From NCBI GenBank assembly GCA_023382535.1, contig JAHDWA010000043.1, forward strand, positions 31,312-95,311: a stretch of DNA of 64,000 bases, written 5' to 3'. Shown in pieces: positions 17,201-24,309 of the stretch. Origin of the DNA: Anaerolineae bacterium. Its GTDB lineage: Bacteria; Chloroflexota; Anaerolineae; 4572-78; J111. Within the stretch, counting starts at the first letter, position 1; every line of letters begins with the position of its first letter. The notes under the pieces were generated by a model, which was given only the letters and a program-made list of their open reading frames with translations, had not been told where the DNA came from and did not search any database. The position numbers and the translations under genes were made by a program.

Positions 17201-17479
17201 CCTATCCTGCCGATGGCGCTGGAGGCTCTGGTGGGGCTGACTCTGCTCCTGACCAAGCAAGCTCCACCCTCGCCAGAAAACCTGGAGTGGGCTGTTACCC
17301 GCCTGACCCTGGTGCTGAACCACCCTGCCACTACGCGCCCCACTTACGATCGGGCGGCCGCCTTGCTGGCCGAGTTAGAGGAGACCGGGCTGCCACCGGA
17401 AGTTGCAGCGGCAGCTCATGAGCGGGCACAAGCGCTGACGCTGGCAGCGTTGGTTGAGGAAGTCCTGCCCCCAAGCTAA
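14234..17479 (+). CDS. Giant SARP-type regulator: winged helix - BTAD - NB-ARC - TPR
   Basis: 1081 residues. Residues 1-95: OmpR-like winged helix (LQLHLLGKPEVYLNGRLL, LADLLWGDMDEATAKRNLSK). About 100-250: BTAD helices (LVFEEWLTRQREQLREMML, LALDPWREATHRQMMLLLA). NB-ARC from about 265, with Walker A GPGGIGKTS near 288, Walker B VLLVLDNFEH and LLVTSRERL. TPR-like repeats fill about 690-1060. This is the AfsR/SARP layout: ATP-dependent activators that bind 11-bp-phased direct repeats. Residues about 432-477 (REVWKRGSAEAS... to the region before YSAVALFIQRA) are low-complexity sequence encoded by word repeats, an in-frame insertion in the NB-ARC/winged-helix linker. ATG 14234 has no strong ribosome site. 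Targets unknown; the array just upstream suggests autoregulation. Confidence 0.9.
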   Translation: MENLQLHLLGKPEVYLNGRLLTEFETSKAQALLYYLAVTGRAHSRDTLADLLWGDMDEATAKRNLSKALSSLRHLLGPYLLIDRQSIAFNREKPYELDVTIFQAAIEGSSLLEPSKPEDLSPLRKAVNLYGGDFLEGFYIREALVFEEWLTRQREQLREMMLQGLDLLVKAYTDQQIDDAAGLEYASRLLALDPWREATHRQMMLLLARSGQRSAALAQYETCRRILAEELGIEPAAETTVLYQRLKAAAAPPHNLPPPANSFVGRTAELKQVELHLFNPSCRLLTLVGPGGIGKTSLALEAARHCTRSEPALSEAGFTDGVYFVNLAPVGGGTDRPGEPNPADLADLFASAIAEALNFSFYGPTNLMSQLLKYLRQKQVLLVLDNFEHLMAGATLLIELWQNAPGVKLLVTSRERLNLREEWVVEVEGLEYPREVWKRGSAEASLLDRDSVSTFPLSNLQEGPLKPKAPSGGATSPASGQYSAVALFIQRAQQVRDGFTLTEVEAPHVTRICQLVEGSPLALELVARWLRVLTCAEIAQEIEHSLDFLTTSLRDVPERHRSMRAVFEQSWRLLSEAEQGVLRRLSVFRGGFRRSAAQEVAGGSLLILTGLVDKSLLRLTDSGRYQSHELLRQFAAEKMAETPAEREAALDAHCRYYGDFLARHEEQLENVEGTAKLAEILPEADNIRAGWERAVTSDWPMAIPGLMQYVRAMRLFYSACGWYHEGVALFDQALTRLETAVAGSNDARQRIVYGRLLLQQAMLCQYLSRFDEAEALCARSLEALQGTGADRDEAATLRRLGALNYVGEKYDLAPAYLAKSLSLLDPAKSPVSYAKTQLFLGMVAHEFKQYEQAEQLLSESIATLKSFGELRYRHFGLGYLAGTMHALGHLVEAKRLMGECLSQRELIGDPRTIPHMLYHIRGISGLMDAALGHEARRMLQTIIAICRDNADDWGVALSLSQLGYTYCRLGEYDEAERSFREALQSATKQPILPMALEALVGLTLLLTKQAPPSPENLEWAVTRLTLVLNHPATTRPTYDRAAALLAELEETGLPPEVAAAAHERAQALTLAALVEEVLPPS
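15534..15668. repeat. In-frame word-repeat insertion in the BTAD regulator
   Basis: GTGTGGAAGCGTGGAAGC-type words are followed by TTTCCGCTTTCCAACCTTC and by GGCCCC/GGGGGG stretches. Frame is kept. Same GGAAG / CTTCC vocabulary as 50551-50580 and 57310-57372. Confidence 0.65.
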
Positions 17480-17517
17480 AGAGATATGTTCTGGAAAAAC
17501 CTTTCCCTGGAGGAACC

Positions 17518-18213
17518 TTGTCTAAGAATTCAATATTAGGCTTCTTGACCAAAGTGCTGTCTGCTCTGGGCATCAACGCCGTGCCGCTCGTCGGTTTTTT
17601 TGGCCTGGGCTGGGGTTGGGAAAATACCATCCTGCTTTACCTGCTGGAAACCCTGATCGGTATCTTGCTGGTGGTGCTGCGCATCCGCCTGCTGGCGCCG
17701 GCGAGACAAGAGGTGATTGGAGCTTCGTTGCCTAAACCCCCAGCCGAAATTTCAACTGGCAAGCGGACGTCAACGAAAGTCATACGCTATGCCTGGCCCA
17801 CGCCTGGCGGCGTGTTATATGACCGGACGGAGATGCTCAAGAGCTACCTGTTGATCGCCATCAGCCTCTCCGTGGCAACAGCCGTGTTTATGCTTGTTTT
17901 TCTATTCATGGTGATGCGGGTGGAGTTAGACCTGGCTGCGCTCCGTTCCGGGCTGGGGGGGATATTCACCTTTCAACTTTTGAATCTGCTGGGCGATGTA
18001 GTCTGGCTGCGGGCGCTGTCGCTGGCGCAGGCCGAAAAGCTGCTGGAACAAAGTATGGGCCGGGTGGCGCTGCTGTACCTGGCCGTTTTTGCCGGTGTCT
18101 GCGCCGCGCCCTTTCATACTTACGCTTTTTTGCTGCCGTTCATCGGCCTCAAAACAATGGTGGATGTCGGCCAGCCGATTCAGACCCTATATCAGCGGTG
18201 GTCGCAAAGCTAA
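17518..18213 (+). CDS. Polytopic membrane protein, DUF6498-like
   Basis: 231 residues with about five hydrophobic segments. TTG 17518 is chosen because GGAGG lies 4 bases upstream and no ATG fits. The first helices contain GLGWGWENTILLYLLETLIG, resembling the W-E/Y-W-x-E-x-x-x-G pattern of DUF6498 proteins; the match is by eye only. It starts 38 bases after the BTAD regulator on the same strand and may be co-transcribed. No function can be assigned. Confidence 0.65.
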   Translation: MSKNSILGFLTKVLSALGINAVPLVGFFGLGWGWENTILLYLLETLIGILLVVLRIRLLAPARQEVIGASLPKPPAEISTGKRTSTKVIRYAWPTPGGVLYDRTEMLKSYLLIAISLSVATAVFMLVFLFMVMRVELDLAALRSGLGGIFTFQLLNLLGDVVWLRALSLAQAEKLLEQSMGRVALLYLAVFAGVCAAPFHTYAFLLPFIGLKTMVDVGQPIQTLYQRWSQS

Positions 18214-18405
18214 GATGGTGAAAGCAACGGAGAAAATCCAGAGGGGAATAGTTAATTTTGAGCAATTTTACCCAGGCTCTAACCTTACTATAAAGACCAG
18301 CCCTGGTCTATTGGCTGGATGTCTGAAGTTGTTATTTCCGGCAGCTCAAGCAATACTATCCTTTTCACGGCTTGTCGTTAAGCAGGCGATTGAGGGGAAG
18401 AAGCT
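18214..18405. other. Gap without recognised signal
   Basis: About 190 bases with a short inverted CCAGCC/GGCTGG pair (near 18298-18316). Nothing else can be supported. Confidence 0.3.
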
Positions 18406-19095
18406 ATGGCGGCTACAACAGATGCTTTGTTAAAGACTAAGACCACGGAAGTTTACCGGCGTCTCCTCCAAACCTATGGCGAGCGCCCGCTCAAACCCCG
18501 GCGCGAGCCGATGCACGAACTCATCTCAACCATGCTCTCCCACCGGACCACGCAGAAAAATGAAGCTACCGCCTTTGAGCAGATGTGGCAGCATTTTGGC
18601 TCGTGGGAAGCCATCCGCGCCGCGCCGTCCGCCGAGTTAGCCGAAACGATTGCTCCCTCCAATTTTGCCGAGGCTAAAGCCCCTAACATCAAAAAAACGC
18701 TGCAACGTATCATTGAAGAGCGAGGCGAGCCTTCCATTGATTTTCTGGCCGATTTGCCTGTGGAAGAAGGCTTGGCCTGGTTGATGTCTTTACCGGGAGT
18801 TGGCGTTAAAACAGCTTCACTGGTTTTACTTTTCTGCTTCAGTAAGGAAATCCTTCCGGTAGACACCCATGTTCATCGGGTCAGCCAGCGCCTCGGTTTA
18901 ATTGGTCCAAAAGTCAATCCTGAGGCTGCCCACAAACTTTTACTCAACCTGCTGCCAAAAGACCCTCACGTTCTATTTAACTTTCATATCTCAATGCTCC
19001 GGCACGGCCAGAAAATATGTATCTGGGGCACACCCCGCTGCGAACAATGTCCGTTAACGGATATTTGTGATTGGTATCAAAAGAATAAAACGTAG
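18406..19095 (+). CDS. Endonuclease III-like DNA glycosylase (HhH-GPD, [4Fe-4S])
   Basis: 229 residues. HhH hairpin LPGVGVKTASLV carries the catalytic Lys (equivalent to K120 of E. coli Nth), and VDTHVHRV carries the catalytic Asp (D138). The C-terminal C-x6-C-x2-C-x5-C cluster is read in CIWGTPRCEQCPLTDIC. All catalytic residues are present, so a bifunctional glycosylase/AP lyase acting on oxidised pyrimidines is expected. ATG 18406 lies after a purine-rich GAGGGGAAGAAGC. Its TAG stop overlaps a GTG of the next reading frame, so it may be co-transcribed with the LOG gene. Subfamily (Nth or a close relative) is less certain. Confidence 0.9.
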   Translation: MAATTDALLKTKTTEVYRRLLQTYGERPLKPRREPMHELISTMLSHRTTQKNEATAFEQMWQHFGSWEAIRAAPSAELAETIAPSNFAEAKAPNIKKTLQRIIEERGEPSIDFLADLPVEEGLAWLMSLPGVGVKTASLVLLFCFSKEILPVDTHVHRVSQRLGLIGPKVNPEAAHKLLLNLLPKDPHVLFNFHISMLRHGQKICIWGTPRCEQCPLTDICDWYQKNKT

Positions 19096-19109
19096 TGATA
19101 GGTGGTTTT

Positions 19110-19964
19110 ATGATGAGTGATGAAGTAATGAATCCAACCCCTGCCGGTAAATCTCAGCAAAATCCTACCCTCAGCCGGGCGGCGCGAACCCAACAAGCAA
19201 CCCAGGATGAGAAATTTTTAGAGACGCCCCAACCGGAGCACAAAATCTTTACCAATACCGACCCCTGGCGGGTGCTGCGAATTCTGGGAGAATTTGTATC
19301 CGGTTTCGAAGAGCTGGCTGAACTCGGCCCGGCGGTCAGCATTTTTGGTTCAGCCCGGACTTCGCCGGATGATCCGATGTACCGGGCAACCGTCGAAACG
19401 GCTCGCCTGCTGGCCGAGTCCGGCCTGGCGGTTATCACCGGCGGCGGGCCGGGGATCATGGAGGCTGGCAATAAAGGCGCGCAGCAGGGCGGCGGCGTTT
19501 CTGTCGGCCTCAATATCGAGCTGCCTTTTGAGCAGGGGACCAACCGCTATGTCAAAATTCCCATCAACTTCCACTATTTCTTTGTCCGCAAGACCATGTT
19601 TGTCAAGTACGCCCAGGCCTTTGTGATCTTTCCCGGCGGTTTCGGCACGCTGGACGAATTGTTTGAAGCCTTGACCTTGATCCAGACCGGCAAGATTCGC
19701 AACTTCCCGGTCATCCTCTTTGGTTCGGCTTATTGGGGCGGCTTGCTGGACTGGCTGCGGCAGACCATGCTGGCCAAAGGCAACGTTTCCCCGGCAGACC
19801 TTGATCTCATCGTCGTCGCCGACTCCCCCCAGGAAGTGCGCGACTTGATTATGAAAGCGATGGTCGAAGGCGGCTGGGGCCAGGAGAAAGAACATGCGGC
19901 CCGCGAGGAAACGCGCAGGGTGTACCAGCAGGGGACAAAGCCCCGCGCCAAAGCGTCAGGCTAA
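19110..19964 (+). CDS. LOG-family (TIGR00730) nucleotide phosphoribohydrolase-like protein
   Basis: About 284 residues. The start ATG 19110 is preceded by AGGTGG at 4 bases; a GTG at 19095 overlapping the previous stop is less likely. The Rossmann-like core holds GGGPGIMEAGNKGA and PGGFGTLDELFEALTLIQTG, the two signature motifs (PGGxGTxxE). LOG proteins cleave N6-modified or plain nucleoside 5'-monophosphates to base and ribose 5-phosphate. The first 60 residues are polar and probably disordered. It is followed by a palindrome (19994-20013) and a convergent LRR-Roc gene. Confidence 0.9.
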   Translation: MMSDEVMNPTPAGKSQQNPTLSRAARTQQATQDEKFLETPQPEHKIFTNTDPWRVLRILGEFVSGFEELAELGPAVSIFGSARTSPDDPMYRATVETARLLAESGLAVITGGGPGIMEAGNKGAQQGGGVSVGLNIELPFEQGTNRYVKIPINFHYFFVRKTMFVKYAQAFVIFPGGFGTLDELFEALTLIQTGKIRNFPVILFGSAYWGGLLDWLRQTMLAKGNVSPADLDLIVVADSPQEVRDLIMKAMVEGGWGQEKEHAAREETRRVYQQGTKPRAKASG

Positions 19965-19993
19965 AGTCGAGTTCACTCGGCGCTGTTTTATAG

Positions 19994-20013
19994 CCCTGGC
20001 ATTAATGCCGGGG
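19994..20013. terminator. Palindrome between convergent genes
   Basis: CCCTGGCATT/AATGCCGGGG with one mismatch pair, between the convergent LOG and LRR-Roc genes and next to TTTTAT. Possible bidirectional terminator. Confidence 0.5.
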
Positions 20014-20017
20014 CGGT

Positions 20018-22612
20018 TCAGGCTGGTGTAATTTCTTGAAGTTCGGCTTCCAGCCTCTTAAGCTCTGCTTCGACCTCTTCGATTTCCCGCACAATATGCG
20101 AGGGTACATCCAAGCCGTACTTGGCTCGCTGCACCTCGAGAGTCCGCAGCTTGCGCGTTTGGATGTCAATCAGCTCTAGCAAATGCTCCCGGCGCGCCTC
20201 CCGCTCTGGCCACTCGCCGCCAAGCCCTCTTTTTTCTCTCACCAACCTGCTTTTATCCAGCACGTCGTCAATCAAGCCCCAGACATTGACCATTTGGAAA
20301 CTCTTTTGACATTGAATGTACTCCTGCCTGGCTTCGGTGAACTTTTGCAGCACCTCGAACGGATAAAAATGGGGGTCCTGGCTGTTTTTGCAGCCAGCGC
20401 AGTTGCAGGGGATCAATTTGCTGACCTTCAAGCGGCGGTAGCTGTCATGGATTTTATCCAGCTCGTAGGTCACGATCGTCAGCAGCTCTTTTTTGTGCTG
20501 GCCGATGATGCGGACTCTGATCTCCCGCCGGTCGTAATACTCGATCACTTCCGCCGCCGTGCGATCTTTCTTTAAGATGACCCCGCTTTTCCAGACGGTG
20601 CGCTGGTCGGCAATCCATTTCTGCATGGCGACGATGAATTGGGTCAGGATGCCTTTGGGCATAAACTCGTAGGTGTAGCGCAGGATGAGGTTGTTGCTGT
20701 CGGGCCAATCGTAGTGGGGCTGGTTGGCGCTGAGCAGTTGCGGGGCGATGTAGTCGCCGCTGCCGGGGATTTGGTAGCACAGCTTGAAGTTGATCATCAG
20801 TTGCAGCAGTTCATCCTGCATGGCGGCATAGGTCGGCTCGTGCCAGATCGTTTCCAGGTCGGCCCGGTTGAAACGGCCCAGGTTGCGCATCACCGTCTTG
20901 TCGTCCAGCACTTTATAGACCGCCGCCGTGCCCCACTCCGGCTTGAGGATGACCGTCTTTTTCAGCAGCGGGTCGGCCTGAAAGTGGAGGCACACCCCCA
21001 GGTCATGCAGGTAGCTGCTCAACTGCAAGCTGTCTTTGAGCTGCTGGAAGCCGTTTTGCCGGCAGATGTCCAGATACGCCTCCAGGCTGATGTGGTTGCG
21101 CGGATCGTTTTCCAAAGCCTCCCGTACCTTGACCCAGGTTTTGGGCAGTTCCGTGCCGATATGCGGCAGGTGGCTGAGGTAATGCTTCATCTGGCTTAAG
21201 ATGTCCGGCAGGCCGCGATTGGTCGCCAGGTTGGCCGCCAGCGTCTCCTTGAGGTTGGTGAACTGCCCCCGCAGTTGGCGCTCGTTGATCTCGCGGTGGC
21301 GGTCCTGCTTTTCGTTCAGGACGATCAGCAGCGGGCTGTTGTCGCTCAGCAGCTCGACCACGTTCAGCCAGTAGTAAAAATCGGTGTCCTCTTTGCGCGT
21401 ATCGGCCACCAGGGCATAGAGCGAGCGCTTGGTCAGGAAAAACTGGTGGGTGGCGTGGTAAATCTCCTGCCCGCCGAAGTCCCAGATGTTGACGCGGAAG
21501 GTCTTTGGCCCCGGCCCCCCTCCAACTCCCCCCGGAGGGGGGAGTGCAGACCCTTCCCCCCCTCTGGGGGGGACTGAGGGGGGGCTTAAGGCAGGGCTAA
21601 ACGGAAACTCCCACCGGATCACCTCAATCCCCTTCGTCGAAACCTCATCCTCGCGCAGTTGGTAGCCCGCATCCTCGATCTTCTTCGCCAGCGTCGTCTT
21701 GCCCGCTCCCCCCTCGCCGACGATGAGCAGCTTGGCTTCGTAGAGATAATCTTTGCCGGCGGCTGCGAGTTGGCGGAAGTATTCCTTGATTCTCTCAATG
21801 TCTGCGTTGCCATACTTATCAAGGTTCACGACTTCTGGCGGAGGAATCTCAATTGGGTTGTCCATTAAATTCAATTCTTTTAGGTTTTTCAGTTGCAGGA
21901 TTTTGGGAGATATTTCCTTGATTTGGTTTTTGTAACTTCCTTTGCTTGTACCTAGCATTCCTAAATACAGTTGTACTAATGACTCCAACTCGTAAATCGA
22001 TTCAGGTATAAAAGCCAAATTACAATAGACTAATACAAGCTTTGTTAAGTTATGTAATTTAGAAATAGAGTCAGGAATAGTAACAAAATCATTCACACCT
22101 ATGTACAGTTCACTTAAATTCTCTAGTAGGCAAAGAGAGTCCGGCAAAGTAGTTAAACCTGTTGCATTTAAGTTAAGTAAGGTCAAGTTTTGTAGTTGAG
22201 TAATCGCTTCGGGAAGAGTGGCTAATGGATTGCCACCTAAATGAAGCGACGTCAAGTTTTGCAGTTGAGTAATTGCCTCGGGGATGGTGGTTAATTGATT
22301 ATCGCTTAAATCAAGTGAGGTCAAGTTTTGCAGTCGGGTAATCGTGTCTGGGAGGATGGTTAATTGATTGCCGCTTAAATCAAGTGAGGTCAAGTTTTGC
22401 AGCCGGCCAATCGCAGCGGGGAGGGTAGTTAGATGGTAATTGTTGCTTAAATTCAACACTTCCAACTGGGTCAACTCGAATACTTCACTGGGGATTCGGG
22501 TTAGCCGTTCACCCCCTGGTCTACCCCACTTCCAGCTTAAATCTAGTTGTTTAAGCTGTATCTCTTTAGCCTCTCGTATTCTGGCCCGGATAGATTTGGA
22601 TGTTTCGCTCAT
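20018..22612 (-). CDS. LRR-Roc-COR GTPase
   Basis: 864 residues. ATG 22612 is chosen because GGAAGGA lies 8 bases upstream; 56 further in-frame codons would run through a hairpin repeat. Residues about 35-275 hold roughly ten leucine-rich repeats of 23 residues (LQNLTSLDLSGNQLTILPDT type). The Roc GTPase follows: Walker A GEGGAGKTT near 299, switch II DFGGQ near 376, NEKQD in place of N/TKxD near 431. The COR domain and a helical C-terminus follow. An in-frame G/C-rich insertion (about 337-366, rich in Pro/Gly) lies between G1 and G3. Bacterial Roco proteins are dimeric, nucleotide-controlled GTPases of mostly unknown role. C-x3-C-x2-C (IPCNCAGCKNS) in the C-terminal part could bind metal. 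Confidence 0.92.
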   Translation of the reverse strand: MSETSKSIRARIREAKEIQLKQLDLSWKWGRPGGERLTRIPSEVFELTQLEVLNLSNNYHLTTLPAAIGRLQNLTSLDLSGNQLTILPDTITRLQNLTSLDLSDNQLTTIPEAITQLQNLTSLHLGGNPLATLPEAITQLQNLTLLNLNATGLTTLPDSLCLLENLSELYIGVNDFVTIPDSISKLHNLTKLVLVYCNLAFIPESIYELESLVQLYLGMLGTSKGSYKNQIKEISPKILQLKNLKELNLMDNPIEIPPPEVVNLDKYGNADIERIKEYFRQLAAAGKDYLYEAKLLIVGEGGAGKTTLAKKIEDAGYQLREDEVSTKGIEVIRWEFPFSPALSPPSVPPRGGEGSALPPPGGVGGGPGPKTFRVNIWDFGGQEIYHATHQFFLTKRSLYALVADTRKEDTDFYYWLNVVELLSDNSPLLIVLNEKQDRHREINERQLRGQFTNLKETLAANLATNRGLPDILSQMKHYLSHLPHIGTELPKTWVKVREALENDPRNHISLEAYLDICRQNGFQQLKDSLQLSSYLHDLGVCLHFQADPLLKKTVILKPEWGTAAVYKVLDDKTVMRNLGRFNRADLETIWHEPTYAAMQDELLQLMINFKLCYQIPGSGDYIAPQLLSANQPHYDWPDSNNLILRYTYEFMPKGILTQFIVAMQKWIADQRTVWKSGVILKKDRTAAEVIEYYDRREIRVRIIGQHKKELLTIVTYELDKIHDSYRRLKVSKLIPCNCAGCKNSQDPHFYPFEVLQKFTEARQEYIQCQKSFQMVNVWGLIDDVLDKSRLVREKRGLGGEWPEREARREHLLELIDIQTRKLRTLEVQRAKYGLDVPSHIVREIEEVEAELKRLEAELQEITPA
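21507..21600. repeat. In-frame G/C palindromic repeat inside the Roc domain
   Basis: Blocks CTCCCCCCGGAGGGGGGAG and CCCCCCCTCTGGGGGGG are strongly self-complementary. They encode a Pro/Gly-rich loop that separates the P-loop from switch II in the Roc domain. The frame is intact. Confidence 0.75.
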
Positions 22613-22658
22613 CGCCGGAGTCCTTCCGCTGCGGGTGGGATTAAAATTGTCGCGCCAT

Positions 22659-22678
22659 AGGGCCAGTATACCATAAGT
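22659..22678 (-). promoter_or_regulatory. Extended -10 promoter of the LRR-Roc gene, copy 1
   Basis: On the minus strand this reads ACTTATGGTATACTGGCCCT: TATACT preceded by TGG, an extended -10. It lies about 50 bases upstream of ATG 22612. The same 20-21 bases recur at 22814-22834. Confidence 0.5.
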
Positions 22679-22686
22679 TGGGGGGA

Positions 22687-22780
22687 GTGAACCACGAAGG
22701 GCACAAAACGGGCGAAAAGCGCGAAAGTAGAGCTTGGCCCTTTCGTGTTCTTCGTGTTTATCGCGGGTTTCGTGGTTCAC
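22687..22780. repeat. Inverted repeat GTGAACCACGAA / TTCGTGGTTCAC
   Basis: Perfect 12-bp arms at 22687-22698 and 22769-22780, with GCGAAAAGCGCGAAAG and CTTTCGTGTTCTTCGTG words between that also pair. It sits between the two copies of the promoter-like repeat. Confidence 0.8.
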
Positions 22781-22813
22781 CCTGTTTCTTCGTTGCCTAA
22801 ATTTGTCGGGTCC

Positions 22814-22834
22814 TAGGGCCAGTATACCATAAGT
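22814..22834 (-). promoter_or_regulatory. Promoter-like repeat, copy 2
   Basis: Exact 20-base repeat of 22659-22678 (TAGGGCCAGTATACCATAAG on the plus strand). It may be a second start site for the LRR-Roc gene, or the trace of a duplication when the hairpin element inserted. Confidence 0.45.
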
Positions 22835-22896
22835 CGGGGCGCAAAAGAAGCCCTTTGGAGCAGGAACACGGTGGAATCTGAGGGCGGAATTACGGC

Positions 22897-23000
22897 CAAT
22901 TCACCGAATCGCTGAGGCCGCTGAGGGGACTGAATACGCTGAATAAATCATCACGTCAGTCTCCTCAGGGCCATTTCAGTATTTTCAGCGGCTCGATTGG
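22897..23000. repeat. CGCTGAGG / CCTCAGG word repeat
   Basis: CCAATTCACCGAATCGCTGAG ... is answered by CAGCGGCTCGATTGG, with CTGAGGGGACTGAAT versus CAGTCTCCTCAGG in between. An imperfect hairpin just upstream of the modA-like promoter. Confidence 0.65.
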
Positions 23001-23014
23001 GAAAGCTCTGAGAA

Positions 23015-23043
23015 TTGACAGCCACATAACTCTTCGTTAAAAT
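23015..23043 (+). promoter_or_regulatory. Sigma-70 promoter of the LysM-ModA gene
   Basis: TTGACA (23015), 17-base spacer, TAAAAT (23038). ATG 23113 follows about 63 bases after the expected start of transcription. Confidence 0.7.
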
Positions 23044-23112
23044 GGATTACATATTCATTTTTTGAATAATCACAGAATAAACAAAAATCTCTTATCAACC
23101 AGGAGAAGACCC

Positions 23113-24198
23113 ATGCCAACGAAGCTGCTGTACCTCTTCAGTGGTTTGATGCTTGCCGCCATTTTGGCCGCGCTGGGACCATTGACAATCATCGCCGCGC
23201 CCACCGCCCAGGAAATCATCTGCGCCGATGAATATACGGTTCAGGCCGATGATTGGCTCAGTAAAATCGCCGACAAACTGTTGGGGGACGTAGCGGCCTA
23301 TCCGGCCATTATCGCCGCCACCAACCAAAAACATACTGCCGATACCTCATTTGCCGAAGTAACCAATCCCGATTTGATTGAAGTCGGCTGGAAATTATGC
23401 GTTCCGGGAGCGGTGGATGCGCAAGCCTTACTGCAGAGCACTACGCCTGAAACAGTTATGACTCCCCTGGAACCGGCCAACCTGACCGTGTTCGCCGCGG
23501 CCTCCTTGACCGACGCTTTTAGCGAGCTGGGGCAGAACTTCTCGACGGAGTACCCCGGCGTTGCTTTTACCTTCAATTTCGCCGGGTCGCAGCAGTTGGC
23601 CCAGCAGCTCGGCCAGGGTGCGCCGGCCGATATTTTTGCCAGCGCCAACAAAAAACAGATGGAGGTCGCCATCGTGGAGGCGGGCCGGGTGATCAGCGGC
23701 ACGGAGCGCACCTTTGCCCGCAATCGCCTGGCGGTGATTTTTCCGGCGGACAACCCGGCGGATTTGACCCAATTGCAGGACCTGACCCAACCGGATCTCA
23801 AGATTGTCCTGGCGGCCAAAGAAGTGCCGGTGGGGCAGTATTCCCTGGATTTTCTAAACAAAGCCATAACCGATCCTGCTTTTAGCCCAACTTATAGGGA
23901 TGATGTTCTAAAGAATGTGGTTTCCTATGAGGAAAACGTGAGGTCTGTGCTGGCCAAAGTGGCCCTGGGTGAAGCGGATGCCGGTATTGTTTACACCAGC
24001 GATATTACCGGCCCGGAGGTGGACAAGGTCGGCCGGCTGGATATTCCTGATCATGTGAACGTGATTGCCAGCTACCCTATCGCCCCCATCAGCGACAGCG
24101 CCTACCCCACCCAGGCCCAAGCCTTTGTCGAGTACGTGCTCTCGCCGGCAGGGCAAGAGGTGTTAGCCAGGTATGGTTTCATAGCTGTAACAAAATGA
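23113..24198 (+). CDS. LysM-like domain fused to ModA-type molybdate-binding protein
   Basis: 361 residues. ATG 23113 follows CAGGAGAAGACC, so the ribosome site decides against the upstream ATG 23062. Residues 1-35 form a signal peptide (LLYLFSGLMLAAILAALG). About 38-100 resemble a LysM/peptidoglycan-binding module (YTVQADDWLSKIADKLLGD ... WKLCVPG). About 118-361 are a periplasmic-binding-protein domain of the ModA family: TVFAAASLTDAFSELGQNF, FAGSQQLAQQLGQGAPADIF, then DAGIVYTSDITG and FVEYVLSPAGQEVL. Known ModA binds molybdate or tungstate. The LysM part would hold it at the cell wall in place of a lipid anchor; that is inference. A PadR gene and a permease follow. No ModC ATPase gene is present. 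Confidence 0.88.
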   Translation: MPTKLLYLFSGLMLAAILAALGPLTIIAAPTAQEIICADEYTVQADDWLSKIADKLLGDVAAYPAIIAATNQKHTADTSFAEVTNPDLIEVGWKLCVPGAVDAQALLQSTTPETVMTPLEPANLTVFAAASLTDAFSELGQNFSTEYPGVAFTFNFAGSQQLAQQLGQGAPADIFASANKKQMEVAIVEAGRVISGTERTFARNRLAVIFPADNPADLTQLQDLTQPDLKIVLAAKEVPVGQYSLDFLNKAITDPAFSPTYRDDVLKNVVSYEENVRSVLAKVALGEADAGIVYTSDITGPEVDKVGRLDIPDHVNVIASYPIAPISDSAYPTQAQAFVEYVLSPAGQEVLARYGFIAVTK

Positions 24199-24240
24199 AG
24201 GAAAACAGAGACCCTGTTAAAGGCGATTATCTTCCTGACT

Positions 24241-24269
24241 TTGACAACCGCCTGACTCCGAATTATAAT
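24241..24269 (+). promoter_or_regulatory. Consensus sigma-70 promoter of padR
   Basis: TTGACA at 24241, exactly 17 spacer bases, TATAAT at 24264: a perfect consensus pair, 41 bases before the padR start. Confidence 0.8.
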
Positions 24270-24280
24270 GGCGACATACT

Positions 24281-24304
24281 CATTTATTGAATATTAAATA
24301 AATG
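24281..24304. promoter_or_regulatory. AT-rich 24-bp dyad, probable PadR operator
   Basis: CATTTATT-GAATATTA-AATAAATG, symmetric in 22 of 24 positions. It starts 12 bases after the TATAAT and ends 5 bases before ATG 24310, so a bound dimer would block transcription. Autoregulation by PadR is the simplest reading. Confidence 0.65.
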
Positions 24305-24309
24305 AAGCA

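Noticed and set aside
22613..22780. 56-codon N-terminal extension of the LRR-Roc protein
   Set aside because: It runs through the promoter-like 20-mer and the hairpin repeat; ATG 22612 has a proper ribosome site.
23113..24198. Sulfate- or phosphate-binding protein
   Set aside because: The TVFAAASLTDAF opening and the neighbouring ModB-type permease favour the ModA family.
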